Assembly: GCF_026262505.1 (NCBI RefSeq)
Contig: NC_067208.1
Location: 18,795,962 to 18,859,961, forward strand
Length of the DNA stretch: 64,000 nucleotides
Reading direction: 5' to 3'
Origin: Trichomonas vaginalis G3
Taxonomy: Eukaryota; Parabasalia; Trichomonadida; Trichomonadidae
In this document: positions 40,791-50,887 of the stretch, piece after piece
Position numbering within the stretch: position 1 is the first letter of the stretch
Layout: each line of letters starts with the position of its first letter
Notes under the pieces: model-generated
Databases searched by the model: none
What the model was told of the DNA's origin: nothing
What the model saw: only the letters and a program-made list of their open reading frames with translations
Position numbers and translations under genes: made by a program

Positions 40791-42003
40791 ATGAAATCAT
40801 ATTTTAAATATTTCTATCTTATTAAATGCTAAAATTCGGATTGTATTGATATTATTTTAGATTTTTTATATATTGGCTTCTATACCATATGAAGGGAACG
40901 TGTGTAGTTAGCTCTAAGAAGTGCATGTTAAATTTTTTGTTGGACTATCTAATTTTTCAAATTGCATTTTGCATTTCAAAATCAATTTTTGCATAACAGC
41001 AAGACATAATTACAAAAATCACTATAAGATGCAGACTTGTTAAGTTTATTTAGTAAATATTTAAGTAACTATTTCTATTAAGGCTCCACGTTCATGCATT
41101 CAATTTTGAGAGGGCATTCAATTTAGATTGTGCCTAAAAGCACACTTGTAGCCTCATAGGTTTGCTTTTGGAATGAACAGACACCTGATCCATCATCTAC
41201 ATGATGAGAGGGATCTATTGGTAGCACTCAAATTGAATAAATACCTAATTTGAAAAAACTTGGTTTTTTTCATCCAAAATCAATTTTGGAAAAAATTGAG
41301 ATATTTACAACACGAATAAACATATTGTCGATCTGATGAGAGATTTGGTAATAGCAATATTAGGAGAATGCATTTATCAAATTATTTTTTACTGAAAACG
41401 AGTTTTTGTTAATCCCAAATCCGTCCACGCGCATATAAAATTAAAATATCCTTATTGTGATAGTGATGTCGGGGAAACAGCGCTTTCCGAAATCTACGCA
41501 GTAGATTTGCAATTTCCGAAAAAAACTGGTGTTTGGCGTTTAAAACAAGTAAAATATAAACTATATTATGCCAAATAATAATTAGAAGATTTAATTTAGT
41601 TTTTGTTTCTTTAGCGAATAAAATTTCTTCGAGTTTCTTTTTTGAATAAGAAATATTGGGTGAGAAAGTTTTTGCTTCCAAAATTGATTATGTTTTACAG
41701 AGTAGTTTGTGACCGCATGTGTAATATCTCATGATATTTGGCAAATCAAAAAATAAGAAATTTTGTTGACAATGTATGCATATTAACATAGAGGTATTGC
41801 TATATTTGAATTTAGAAATCATTTAAAGTTTATTGAGCTTGACAATAAAATATGCAAAATATATTATTAAAGTTCTTGTGAAAAATTGATAAGTTGCAAC
41901 ATAAGAAATTTGATTTTTAATTTATAATATCTATAATATGAAGATAATGAACATTCTATGTGTGTTGGTCGCGATTAAATACTGTCAAATCGATTTTTCC
42001 ACC

Positions 42004-42073
42004 GCATCTGCTGTAGTGTAATGGCAAGAGCATACCATAACAAAACATGTTTTGGGGTTCATTTGTGGAAAGC
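42004..42073 (+). ncRNA. tRNA-like module 1 (probably degenerate)
   Basis: TAGTGTAATGG (42014-42024) fits a pol III A box, and GGTTCATTTG (42056-42065) resembles a B box, starting 42 nt apart as in tRNA genes. Between them ATAACAA sits where an anticodon loop would be. The acceptor and anticodon stems do not pair well, so this is likely a tRNA-derived relic or SINE-like head, not an active tRNA gene. Confidence 0.35.
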
Positions 42074-43025
42074 GAAATTATTTTTTTCCGAATTGAAAAT
42101 ATCGAGAAGAGTTATAATACATTTTGACATATTTAAAACAAATGATGCATGTAAAATATTTGTTGCTTATCTTTTTTTGATATTGTGAATTTTTTGATTT
42201 TTTATTCTCTGAATTCAAAGTTCAGACAATATATTCTCAAATTATTATAGTTAACTTTCATATATAATATACTTGGTATAGGAAAGTACTCAAACAATTT
42301 TTATAATTTGCTCATATTTGAGTTGATCGACAGCATACTCAAATGACATTGAAACATAAATTTACAGATGATAAAGATATGAGATATGAGTTTTTTTTTC
42401 CCCTATATAAAACAATTTTTATTTAGATAAGGAACAATATAAATATGTATTGGAAATTGGTAAACAAATAGATGTGTGCACAGACAAAAAACAATTGCTT
42501 GCTCTAAGTGCACAAATAGATTATTTGGATTTACCAACATACATGGGATTTAGGCCTCACACTTATATTTTTTGTAACAAAAATGTTCTAAATGCCGAAT
42601 ACACTTCATATCGAAATATCCCTTATAAGATAAGGATTCCAAAGAACAAAAGTTTTCCAAATCTGAAGAGTAGATTGCCAGTTTCCTACAAAAACTGGAA
42701 TTTGGCATTTATAAATGTTAACATGTAATGATGAGATCGGTTTTTGATTTGAAAATTTCTTAATTTCAATTATCTTCAATCAAAAGTTGATATGAAATAG
42801 ATAATATTTTAAAATATATGAAGCATGTATTTGACTGATTTTTTATTAGTATAAGCAATATATTCTCATATTACTAATATATTCAAAAATCAAGAACTTT
42901 AGTATATAAATCATGTGAGTCACCGGATAGAAAATATGAGTGGTTCACACTGTTTCTTCATATTTACAAAAAACAGCCCTTGGGGGTGGGGCGCGATCAA
43001 ATACTTGAAAATTAATTTTGGAGTC

Positions 43026-43095
43026 CATAAGTGCATAGTATAATGGTTAGAATTCCCTATAACAAATCCTGTTTTGAAGTTCATTTGCCGAACAC
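43026..43095 (+). ncRNA. tRNA-like module 2 (probably degenerate)
   Basis: TAGTATAATGG (43036-43046) and AGTTCATTTGC (43078-43088) start 42 nt apart, the same spacing as module 1, again with ATAACAA between them. The flanks are homologous to module 1. Stems are poor, so this too is probably a relic. Confidence 0.35.
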
Positions 43096-43819
43096 AAAAC
43101 TTTTTTTCGAAATCGAAATTATTTCAAAAAAATATATCTTATTTTTTGCTTTTTAAGATAGTCATTATACACAAAATATTAGTAAACTATTTTTATTTGA
43201 ATTACTAAAACTTTCAATGCTATCAAAAGCTGATGGGAAAATTTATCCAAGGTACTCTTTCGGCTTGTAAGACAATGAAATAGCTTTGTATGGATTCAGA
43301 GCAAAATATGGCGTCGAAAATATTTAAAAATTATGATGGATATCATTTATTGAATCAAAAATTTACTGTAAGTGAAGAATTTTCATGCACAATTATAAGA
43401 TAGTGTCCATATTTATTTGATCCAATACAAATATATGGCATGAATGTCTTCTGAATCCTTAATATTCGGTCTCTTTAACTTACCAAAGTATTACACGTTT
43501 TAGCCCTTAGTATATTTGCTTTATTTACCAAATATTGAAATGGACGTGAAAGTGCATTTCTTTTCTGCAAAATATCATTTAAAATTTTTGTGTTTGTGAA
43601 GGAACCACGAGTCTTAATAATGTATTTATAGTACCTTAATATGTTAATCAATTTGTTAAAGATTTCGTGCTAAATTTAGGAATTAATTGACAAGCATGTC
43701 ATGAAGCTTTTTGTCAGAATGAATTAAATAAAGTGTAATAATCTGTAGGGTGAATGTATAAACATGCAACAATTCTTTAGGTAAGAAATCAAATATGATA
43801 TAATATAATTTCGGGACTC

Positions 43820-43858
43820 AGTTGGCTAGGCTTGCCCGAAGGGCAAGCCTAGCCAACT
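43820..43858. repeat. Perfect 18-bp hairpin, GAA loop
   Basis: AGTTGGCTAGGCTTGCCC and its exact reverse complement are separated by GAA. It is strikingly GC-rich compared with its surroundings. Confidence 0.95.
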
Positions 43859-44556
43859 TCGGCAAAATAAACATATTATGATTATAGGAAATGAGTTTAT
43901 ACAAATAAATTTAATTGTGAGTGATTAATATTATATTTTAAAGATTATTATGTAAAATATAAGATAGACTTTTAGCTAAATCGAAGTAATTTAGAGAACA
44001 ATTTGTGATTTTAGAGATTTTTCAAATGTAATATTGAAAGCAAAGAATTTATTAAGAATTTGTTGTGAAATGAATACACTTCGGTAAGGCATTAGATTGA
44101 CGTGATAATTGACAAAATTGGAGCTGAAGTTTGGTTCACAAATGAAGAATAGATCTAAGCTATATCAAAAAATTGTAATATATATGAAAATCTAATAGTT
44201 TTATTTAGTAATTTGATATCGATGCGATCATAGATATTGATTTGAGTATTAAATTCGAAATTTTGTAATTTAAAATGATATTTAGGAGCTGTAAAGCTAA
44301 AGACTAATTAAGTATATGATGACAAAGAACTTGCTAGAGATTAAAATCTAAAATTTTAGAATTTTTAAAATTAAATTGAAACTACATGAACATATTAAGA
44401 ATCTTTTAAAGTATACTGGCACTCCAATAAGTCATTAGTCCAATGTGATGCATTAGAAGTTTGATTGAAAAGTCTGGTTAAGAAATGATGAAAATGTGAA
44501 ATGAAAATAAAGCATTTCTCTCAATTTTTCAGACACTTTTTGCCTATCGTTTTCGA

Positions 44557-44575
44557 AGTGGCGCTTCGCGCCGCT
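44557..44575. repeat. Short GC-rich hairpin, TTC loop
   Basis: AGTGGCGC-TTC-GCGCCGCT forms an 8-bp stem with one G-T pair. Confidence 0.85.
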
Positions 44576-44728
44576 AATAAAATTTTGAGAACAATTTTAG
44601 TTGTTTGTTCGGCAAAATTATTTTAACGAATTACGATTCATAATTTGTTGTAATATAATAATCTCTAATTGATTTTTGACTTTTGATAATAAATTATTAA
44701 TAAATATTTTGAAAAGTCATTTTCTTCG

Positions 44729-44761
44729 CTATTTGATTGGCGCAAAGCACCAATCAAATAG
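44729..44761. repeat. Hairpin with 12-bp outer stem
   Basis: CTATTTGATTGG (44729-44740) pairs with CCAATCAAATAG (44750-44761). The inner part GC-AAA-GC pairs two more bases beyond one mismatch. Confidence 0.9.
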
Positions 44762-44911
44762 TTCAGATTAAGAATATGATATTATTTCAAATATGATGAA
44801 AATTTTTGAGTGAAAACTATCAAAAATAAGTCTTAAAAAATACATTTTTAGAAATGGTTTTTGATTCTTAATCATTTTATGTTTCAGCAACAGACAATCA
44901 CTATATATATA

Positions 44912-44942
44912 TCATCTAGCGGCGCTACGCGCCGATAGATGA
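44912..44942. repeat. Hairpin with TAC loop, next to the 3' end of the protease gene
   Basis: TCATCTAGCGGCGC-TAC-GCGCCGATAGATGA forms 13 pairs with one G-A mismatch. It lies about 120 nt downstream of the stop of the minus-strand subtilisin gene. Confidence 0.9.
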
Positions 44943-45062
44943 AGGAAAAAAAATCTTTTGGTAACTGATTCCTAAAGAAATTGAACTAATATGTAGTGCT
45001 GAGATATAAAAATAGTAAGTGTACTTAATTAAATTTTACAAAACAAATAAAAACATATAAAA

Positions 45063-48026
45063 TTATTTGAATATCGAATCCAACTTTGCCTGGATATCAT
45101 TGTTATTGTTGAAATCATCGTCAATTGAAGCTTCAACCTTTTTATCAGACATTTTCTTCTTCCACAAGTAAATAACAAGTCCAACGATGATTCCAATCAG
45201 AACAACAACAGCAGCGATGATTCCGATGATTGATCCAGTTGGCAAATTGCCATTGATGACTTTATCGGTAGAATTCGTGTCATCTGGATCATCTTTGTCT
45301 GCAAGCGTAATATCTCCATTAAAGAACTTGATTGTCTCATTGTTTTCAGAGAATGTCTGAACAGCAATGAAAACTTCAGTCAATTGCTTGTTTTCGTACA
45401 ATTCAATGTCAGATTTCGTATTAAACCTGTTGCAGAAGCAGTATTTGGTAATAGAGCGCCCGCAAATGCATAATCTCGCATTTATCGTGTTGCTGCATGT
45501 AACTTTGGCCGTCCAATTGCTGTTTTCAGGAATACTCGCTCTGAAAAACTTGAAAACTCTTGGATACGAAGTTGTTAAGAAGGATTTGTTGACTTTGGCA
45601 AAAGGAGCTTCCGTTTGGCAGAAATAACCGAGATGGGAACTATCACAAATGCATTTCGTTCCTTGACACGTTCCTTGGCAGTTTTTAGGACATTCCGATT
45701 GAGTTAACTTTGTTACTTCACTGAAACATCCTGATATTGCCAAGGAATAGCTAATTTGGAATGTTGATCCGTCGAGATTAAATTCGTTGGAGAAAACATG
45801 GAGTTTGTATTGTCCAACGGCTGGATTTTGGACAATAATTCTTTCTGTTGTAGAAGCTCTTTCTTCTGAGAAGTTTGCGAGGTCATTTCCGACATATTTC
45901 AAAGAATCCTTTTCTAAATAAATAGAAATGTCCGCGTAAAGTGGATAATTTGCATCTACTGGTGCATCAGTGTATGACATAGTGATACTTAGGTTCTGGG
46001 AAGAATTTGTTATCATTATCGAGTAAACATGCGAAGAATCGCTGGCAATATTAACATTATCAACGAAATAAACTGATGGAGTATCAGATTCTAATGGTTT
46101 CCTTTGATATCTCATAATATTTTCTTCATCTTCAGAAATTTCTCCATTTTCTGAGAGTAACCGTTTTGAGTTTGATGTAGATGAATGGATTCCGAACGAT
46201 TTCGAAAGGTTTGGAATTCCATATCCTGAAATCGTCGAAGAAACGCTTGAAATCGATGGAATCTGGACAGCTCCATTAGCAAGTACCGCTTTTATCAACG
46301 CTGACGAAGGAGTTATGGCTTTTGAGTCATATTTGGACTCCATAAAGTATTGTCTTATCAAAGAAGCAGCTCCGCTTATCAATGCCACTGACATTGATGT
46401 TCCTGACCTCGCTGTCAGTGCAGAAAAGCTATTTCCTGTTGCTCCGGGCAATCCAGAAATTATATTTTCTCCTGGAGCTACAATTTCAGGTTTTGCAATG
46501 CCATTCTTTGTTGGTCCTCTACAAGAGTTCTGGTACATGCTAATTGTTGTCAAATTAGATGTTTTTATGGTTAATGTAACTGATGAAAAAGTTTTCAACG
46601 TAGAAACATCATTAGAATTAATTTCAACAGCGGCAATTGCATTGTTCTGTGCCGTTTGACAGAAAGAACCTGAATAAACAAATAATCTCGAGTTTGCTGT
46701 AATTGCAGCTTCTAAATCTGAACAAACATCAGTATTTTCAGAGATACAAACACCATCTGCAGCAGTAGTTGATATTTGAAGGTCTTTATAGCTGACTAAA
46801 GGAGAATCTCTCGTTAAAAGTGGAATTGAATGTGATGGAACCGATTGAACAGGAATTGAATGGGTTCCATCGGTCAAAAAGTAACTTATTTGGCCGTTCT
46901 CTATGTTTGCGATGCTTGGAGCGGAAGAAGCTCCTACCGTTAAAACATTTTTGGAATCTCCTGGAGAATTGATTGAAACAGAGCCTCCATTGTTACCTGC
47001 AGAGAAAGTAAACAAAATATTTTGGTTCTGATAAGCTATATTATCGTAATATTGCGTTAGTTCTGGAAAATATTCCGAATATCCCCAACTGTTTGAAGAA
47101 ATGCCAGAACCGAGCTCCTTCATTGTTTGTAAATAGAACGGGAGGTTTTCTGTGGATTTTGTATCAAGAAGATTGATATCAACAAAATAAATTTTTGATT
47201 TCGGAGCAATTCCGTTGTATAAGCTCGTAACTGATGTAGTAGTTTGTGATTCGCCAGAAGATATCGTAGACGTGTGGGTTCCGTGTCCTGTTGTTGTATC
47301 AATTGTAGATGTTGGTAATTTATCAATTCTAACAATTTTTCTGTGGTTTAAATTAGTTTGGTTGATCGATCCATCAATAGGATTTGCAGAATCTGTTAAT
47401 AAATCATGGTTATAATCTAATAATTTATCAACAAATGTAATTATTTGATCTTTGCCATTGATATTGTCTTGGTTGAGAGTTTTAGGTACAACGTAGCTGG
47501 TAGCATCAATGTAACTGAGTTCATTCTTTCCACTTTGAATATATCCCGTAGAATAGCGATTATGGAATTCTCTGTAAGGCACATAGCGGCAGGATAGTAC
47601 GCATTCATCATCTTTAAGTGTTTCAACGTTTTCGATTGAATTTATAAGAAAAATATTTTTTGCCAATTTTGAAAAAGAATTTTTTGGATTCCAACTATCG
47701 CATGCTTTGACAACTGCTGGGTAATTTGAATAATTGCAGCTTATATCTTTCTCGGCATGAATAATTTCGAGATTTTTGTGTTTTTTAAGATGATTATATA
47801 CTTTTTCTGACAAATAAGCGAGGTAAAGATCTGGTGCTTGTTGATTCTCATATGAAAATATATCCGAAATGTTTGGAATTGAAAGTTTTTTCTTTGAATT
47901 TAAATTTATTTCGTCTAATATATGGATATAATGCCAACCGCTACTAGAAGAGGATGAAAGGAGCTTCCTTGCACCTTTTTCAATGTTAGGAAACACCCTA
48001 CGTAAAAATACAAAATAAAAAAACAT
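45063..48026 (-). CDS. Subtilisin-like serine protease (S8), type I membrane protein
   Basis: From the ATG at 48026 the protein is 987 aa. The catalytic residues are Asp200 (FVDKLL), His248 (TGHGTHTS), oxyanion Asn345 (SAGNNGG) and Ser544 (SGTSMSV). The ~200-residue span between Asn and Ser contains an inserted domain, a known feature of large subtilases. An EGF-like Cys-rich region (CQGTCQGTKCICDSSHLGYF) precedes a membrane helix (SIIGIIAAVVVLIGIIVGLV) and a short acidic cytosolic tail. Trichomonads have a family of such surface or secreted subtilases (TvSUB). All four catalytic residues are intact. The N-terminus (MFFYFVFLRRVFPNIEKG) is a short and unusual signal sequence, so the start is less certain. 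Confidence 0.9.
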   Translation of the reverse strand: MFFYFVFLRRVFPNIEKGARKLLSSSSSSGWHYIHILDEINLNSKKKLSIPNISDIFSYENQQAPDLYLAYLSEKVYNHLKKHKNLEIIHAEKDISCNYSNYPAVVKACDSWNPKNSFSKLAKNIFLINSIENVETLKDDECVLSCRYVPYREFHNRYSTGYIQSGKNELSYIDATSYVVPKTLNQDNINGKDQIITFVDKLLDYNHDLLTDSANPIDGSINQTNLNHRKIVRIDKLPTSTIDTTTGHGTHTSTISSGESQTTTSVTSLYNGIAPKSKIYFVDINLLDTKSTENLPFYLQTMKELGSGISSNSWGYSEYFPELTQYYDNIAYQNQNILFTFSAGNNGGSVSINSPGDSKNVLTVGASSAPSIANIENGQISYFLTDGTHSIPVQSVPSHSIPLLTRDSPLVSYKDLQISTTAADGVCISENTDVCSDLEAAITANSRLFVYSGSFCQTAQNNAIAAVEINSNDVSTLKTFSSVTLTIKTSNLTTISMYQNSCRGPTKNGIAKPEIVAPGENIISGLPGATGNSFSALTARSGTSMSVALISGAASLIRQYFMESKYDSKAITPSSALIKAVLANGAVQIPSISSVSSTISGYGIPNLSKSFGIHSSTSNSKRLLSENGEISEDEENIMRYQRKPLESDTPSVYFVDNVNIASDSSHVYSIMITNSSQNLSITMSYTDAPVDANYPLYADISIYLEKDSLKYVGNDLANFSEERASTTERIIVQNPAVGQYKLHVFSNEFNLDGSTFQISYSLAISGCFSEVTKLTQSECPKNCQGTCQGTKCICDSSHLGYFCQTEAPFAKVNKSFLTTSYPRVFKFFRASIPENSNWTAKVTCSNTINARLCICGRSITKYCFCNRFNTKSDIELYENKQLTEVFIAVQTFSENNETIKFFNGDITLADKDDPDDTNSTDKVINGNLPTGSIIGIIAAVVVLIGIIVGLVIYLWKKKMSDKKVEASIDDDFNNNNDIQAKLDSIFK

Positions 48027-49117
48027 CAAAATTTTGAAATTGTCACTTTTTCAAGGATGATTTCTTCGTTATTTCAATTTACCTTACATCATTTTTACAA
48101 TTTCAGTTGCTTACCATATTTACAAATATTTTATGAACAAATATCATCCGATCAATAATCTGCCATGAAATCTCGTTGTTGAGAAGATCGTAATTCTAGG
48201 AATTATTCAAGATTAGAATTCGCTTGGTATAACACATAAAAATTCATGTCAATTGAATCGTGATTTTCAACTATTAATCTTCCCAAATTAAAAATTTCAT
48301 CTCACAGAAGGAGTATTAACGTATAGACTAGTTTATACAAATAAGTTTATGTGTTTATGTTCAATTCGACAATTATCCTTCTTAATTCGCATCTTCGTTT
48401 AGTCGAAAACTCAAGATAGTGAAAGTTTTTTTCATGATAATTTTTCAGCAACCATACTATGTGATATAGTAAAGTTAGGAGGATAGATCTCCGTTACTAT
48501 ATAGCTCATCTATACGTGTCAAAAAAGCACTGTCATAATTAAAAAATATATGATCTGGATGGAAAATAAAAAGACTTTTTTTTATTCAATATTGTAAGCT
48601 TCTTGATTACTGTCTTATTGATGTAAATTTTAAATAACCATCACAATGATTCTGCTTTAATGTAATTTACTACTACATTTGATTTCTAAATCCCGAATTT
48701 GATAAAACAGGATGACTTCCGGTTTTTTGATAGGTTTACTCACTTCACAATCTCATATCAGGGCATAGTCACATAACCTATACCACAAGCTACACAAGCA
48801 AAGTGAAAACAGTAACTCTAATGGAAGAAGGCAAATGTGAGAAAGCAAATTCAAATTCCAAAATTAATGATTGTTAATTCATGTACTATTGAGATAAAAA
48901 ACTCGCTAAAAAGTCAATAAATTATCTTTCTTGCATGCATAATAACAATTCTACGAGATAAATAACTGATCAAATTTTAAAAATATATATTTTCCAGGAT
49001 TTATTTAAAAATTGTTTTTGACAATAGTTGTACTAATATAGTCGATCATTAAATAGCCATCATCATAAGACGGAGTCCCATAAAGTTTTTGAGTGGTTTA
49101 CATTTTGATTCAATTTG
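48027..49117. other. 1.1-kb intergenic region
   Basis: This AT-rich sequence lies between divergent genes. No gene or notable repeat was seen before the GC-richer island that starts near 49.1 kb. Confidence 0.45.
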
Positions 49118-49720
49118 ATGATGTATTCCAACAAAAGGCACCAAGGGATCTCAGGCAAGGAGAACCACTCACGTCTACAACAAGGTGTGAGATCCCTGGA
49201 TAAGCAACGCATTCCCTCTGATCTTGAAAATTCAACAGCTTATAATGAACTTGTTAACCACAGGAAGTTCACGCATGCAGTCATGAAGGTTATTGCTGTC
49301 AAAGGCGGCAACTACTTAGCAATGCGTTTTGACACGGAAGCTGAAAGAAAAATGATCAGAGCTCCTCCAGAGGTTGCTCGGAGGAAGGGCAGCGCAGTTT
49401 GTTATTTTCAACAAGAGACACAGGATGAAGACTCCATGTTTTCATTCTTCTTGTTTGAATAACTGATGGGCTGACTGACGCTATTTGTCCTGGAATGGAA
49501 GGCTATTGGAGGGTGAGTTTCAATGTTTCGAATTGGAGACCATTATTCCGGATAAGAAAGTCCTAGCGCTCCCACCACTGAGCGGAATTGGCCACCCGTT
49601 CAGTGCGGGGAGGCTGTACTTTCTTGCCTGGAATAATCCCGAAGAGGGCCGGTCACCTCGGAGGGGCATTGAAGCCACTCTCACTAGTCGTCTTTCCTGA
49701 GGGGAAGTAGCGTTCTTATC
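49118..49720 (+). pseudogene. GC-rich coding-like relic, probably of a repeated or mobile family
   Basis: A 114-aa ORF (to 49462) contains ordered sequence (YNELVNHRKFTHAVMKVIAV, FDTEAERKMIRAPPEVARRK, VCYFQQETQDEDSMFSFFLF). Protein-like stretches continue in other frames beyond its stop (for example CPGMEGYWRVSFNVSNWRPL in one frame, and LALPPLSGIGHPFSAGRLYF from 49561 in another). GC content is far above the window average. The frames do not connect, so this looks like a frameshifted relic. I do not recognise the protein. It borders the hairpin element at 49903-50660, and the two may be parts of one insertion. Confidence 0.45.
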
Positions 49721-49966
49721 TTCAAATTTCAAGGAATTTGAATAAAAACCGTCAAAGTTTTAAATTTTTATCTTTTTTTTATACTGATTTTTCTATTCTT
49801 ATGAAATAGCTCAATATCCTCTTTGATAAGACTATAGGTAAAATAAGATATAAGAAGATTTTACTTTTAATCTTTAAAGGTTCTTCTTTGAAATTGGGAA
49901 CAGGACAAATTTGCCACACGGCACTTTTTTTAAAAAAAATTAATGGAGCGGAGCGATACTCTGCTG

Positions 49967-50263
49967 CAGGAGCCCCAAGGCTCCCAATCATTACGAAAGG
50001 GAGCCTCAGGGCTCCTGAGAATCCATCAGCAGAGGCCTTTTCATTTGGCCTCTGCTGATCAAAGATTCGGCGAAGCCATTCTTCGTCTCAGGAGCCCCAA
50101 GGCTCCCAATCATTACGAAAGGGAGCCTCAGGGCTCCTGAGAATCCATCAGCAGAGGCCTTTTCATTTGGCCTCTGCTGATCAAAGATTCGGCGAAGCCA
50201 TTCTTCGTCTCAGGAGCCCCAAGGCTCCCAATCATTACGAAAGGGAGCCTCAGGGCTCCTGAG
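49967..50263. repeat. 122-bp tandem repeat (2.4 copies), each with two hairpins
   Basis: Units start at 49967, 50089 and 50211. The first two are identical over 122 bp by eye, and the third breaks off after ~53 bp. Each unit has CAGGAGCCCCAAGGCTCCC pairing with GGGAGCCTCAGGGCTCCTG (two G-T pairs), and ATCAGCAGAGGCC pairing exactly with GGCCTCTGCTGAT. The unit is GC-rich within an AT-rich genome. Confidence 0.92.
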
Positions 50264-50268
50264 AAACC

Positions 50269-50307
50269 TCTTTGAGAAGGTTTTCTTTAAGAAAACCTTC
50301 TCAAAGA
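50269..50307. repeat. Near-perfect 39-nt palindrome
   Basis: TCTTTGAGAAGGTTTTC and GAAAACCTTCTCAAAGA are exact reverse complements around TTTAA, so almost the whole 39 nt can pair. Confidence 0.93.
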
Positions 50308-50394
50308 TGATTGTCAGCATTCACTCAAAATCTACCAAGAGTTTCAAAGTTTCAAATCTATCTGAAATGAAGCTTTGAATCTCTTGTATATCTA

Positions 50395-50480
50395 ATTGTA
50401 GAGGTACCTTTTCAAAATGTCTTCTATTGATTAAATTTAATCAGTAAAAGTCATTTTGAAAAGGTACATCTCTATAATTG
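50395..50480. repeat. Long hairpin with an inner palindrome
   Basis: The left arm ending GTACCTTTTCAAAATG pairs with CATTTTGAAAAGGTAC, and the outer bases also match apart from a 2-nt bulge. In the loop TGATTAAATTTAATCA (50428-50443) is a perfect 16-bp palindrome, giving a cruciform-like nested structure. Confidence 0.9.
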
Positions 50481-50887
50481 CTATTGAGCATTCACTCTTG
50501 GAACCTTGGAGCTCTTGTGTAGTGCATGAAAACTCCAAGATTCTAGCATAAAACATATATCATAGACATAATTTCTTCAAATATAATTTAAGGTTATTTT
50601 TTAAAAAATAGAAAAGCGTAATTTAAGGTTATTGAAAAGTGACATTTGGCAAATTTGTCCCGCACTCCTTTGAAATTCGATTTTCATGCATCAAACAAGG
50701 TCTAAAATAAGAAAGTTTTGTTTGATTGAAGCATACAAGTGTAAATAAATGAAGTTTTGATGATTATCTTCTGATTACGGATTTTGTTTATGGCATCAAT
50801 ATAGAAAATCATATGACGCATATGATGTTCAAAAAGTTTTTAAAAATCTTATTAAAATTAATAAAAATATACAAACAAATTTAGAAA

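Larger units (their letters stand above)
41500..43160. repeat. Two diverged copies of a dispersed repeat
   Basis: Copy A (from ~41504) reads CAGTAGATTTGCAATTTCCG then AAACTGGTGTTTGGCGTTTA. Copy B (from ~42665) reads GAGTAGATTGCCAGTTTCCT then AAACTGGAATTTGGCATTTA. Further on, each copy has CGCGAT-Y-AAATACT followed by the tRNA-like module. The order is conserved but the spacing differs (about 500 against 350 nt). Divergence is high, so the duplication is old. Confidence 0.6.
40791..45062. other. 4.3-kb region without a convincing gene; diverged repeats, tRNA-like modules and hairpins
   Basis: This is the longest gene-free stretch. It contains two diverged copies of a ~1.1-kb segment (about 41.4-42.2 kb and 42.55-43.2 kb), each with a tRNA-like module, and four short-loop hairpins between 43.8 and 45.0 kb. 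ORFs at 41409-41681 (minus) and 42450-42728 (plus) are probably by-products of the repeat and are not called as genes. Confidence 0.55.
49903..50660. mobile_element. 758-bp MITE-like element with terminal inverted repeats and nested hairpins
   Basis: GGACAAATTTGCCA (49903-49916) and its exact reverse complement TGGCAAATTTGTCC (50647-50660) bound the element. Similarity continues inward ([CA]A[CT]G[GT]CACTTTT on both sides), making ~26 bp of imperfect TIR. Inside are a 122-bp tandem repeat and a run of large hairpins. No coding sequence is present. No target-site duplication was clear. It resembles a non-autonomous foldback or MITE element, but I cannot assign a transposon family. Confidence 0.55.

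Noticed and set aside
41409-42728. ORFs of 90 and 92 codons in the 40.8-45.1 kb region
   Set aside because: They fall within diverged repeat copies on opposite strands, so they are more likely accidental.
42004-43095. Functional tRNA genes
   Set aside because: Box-like motifs are present at tRNA spacing but the acceptor and anticodon stems do not pair, so active tRNAs are not supported.
49520-49732. 70-codon minus-strand ORF in the GC-rich island
   Set aside because: It competes with plus-strand reading frames, and neither direction can be confirmed; not called separately.
49967-50263. CRISPR array
   Set aside because: The 122-bp units are adjacent without unique spacers, and the genome is eukaryotic.
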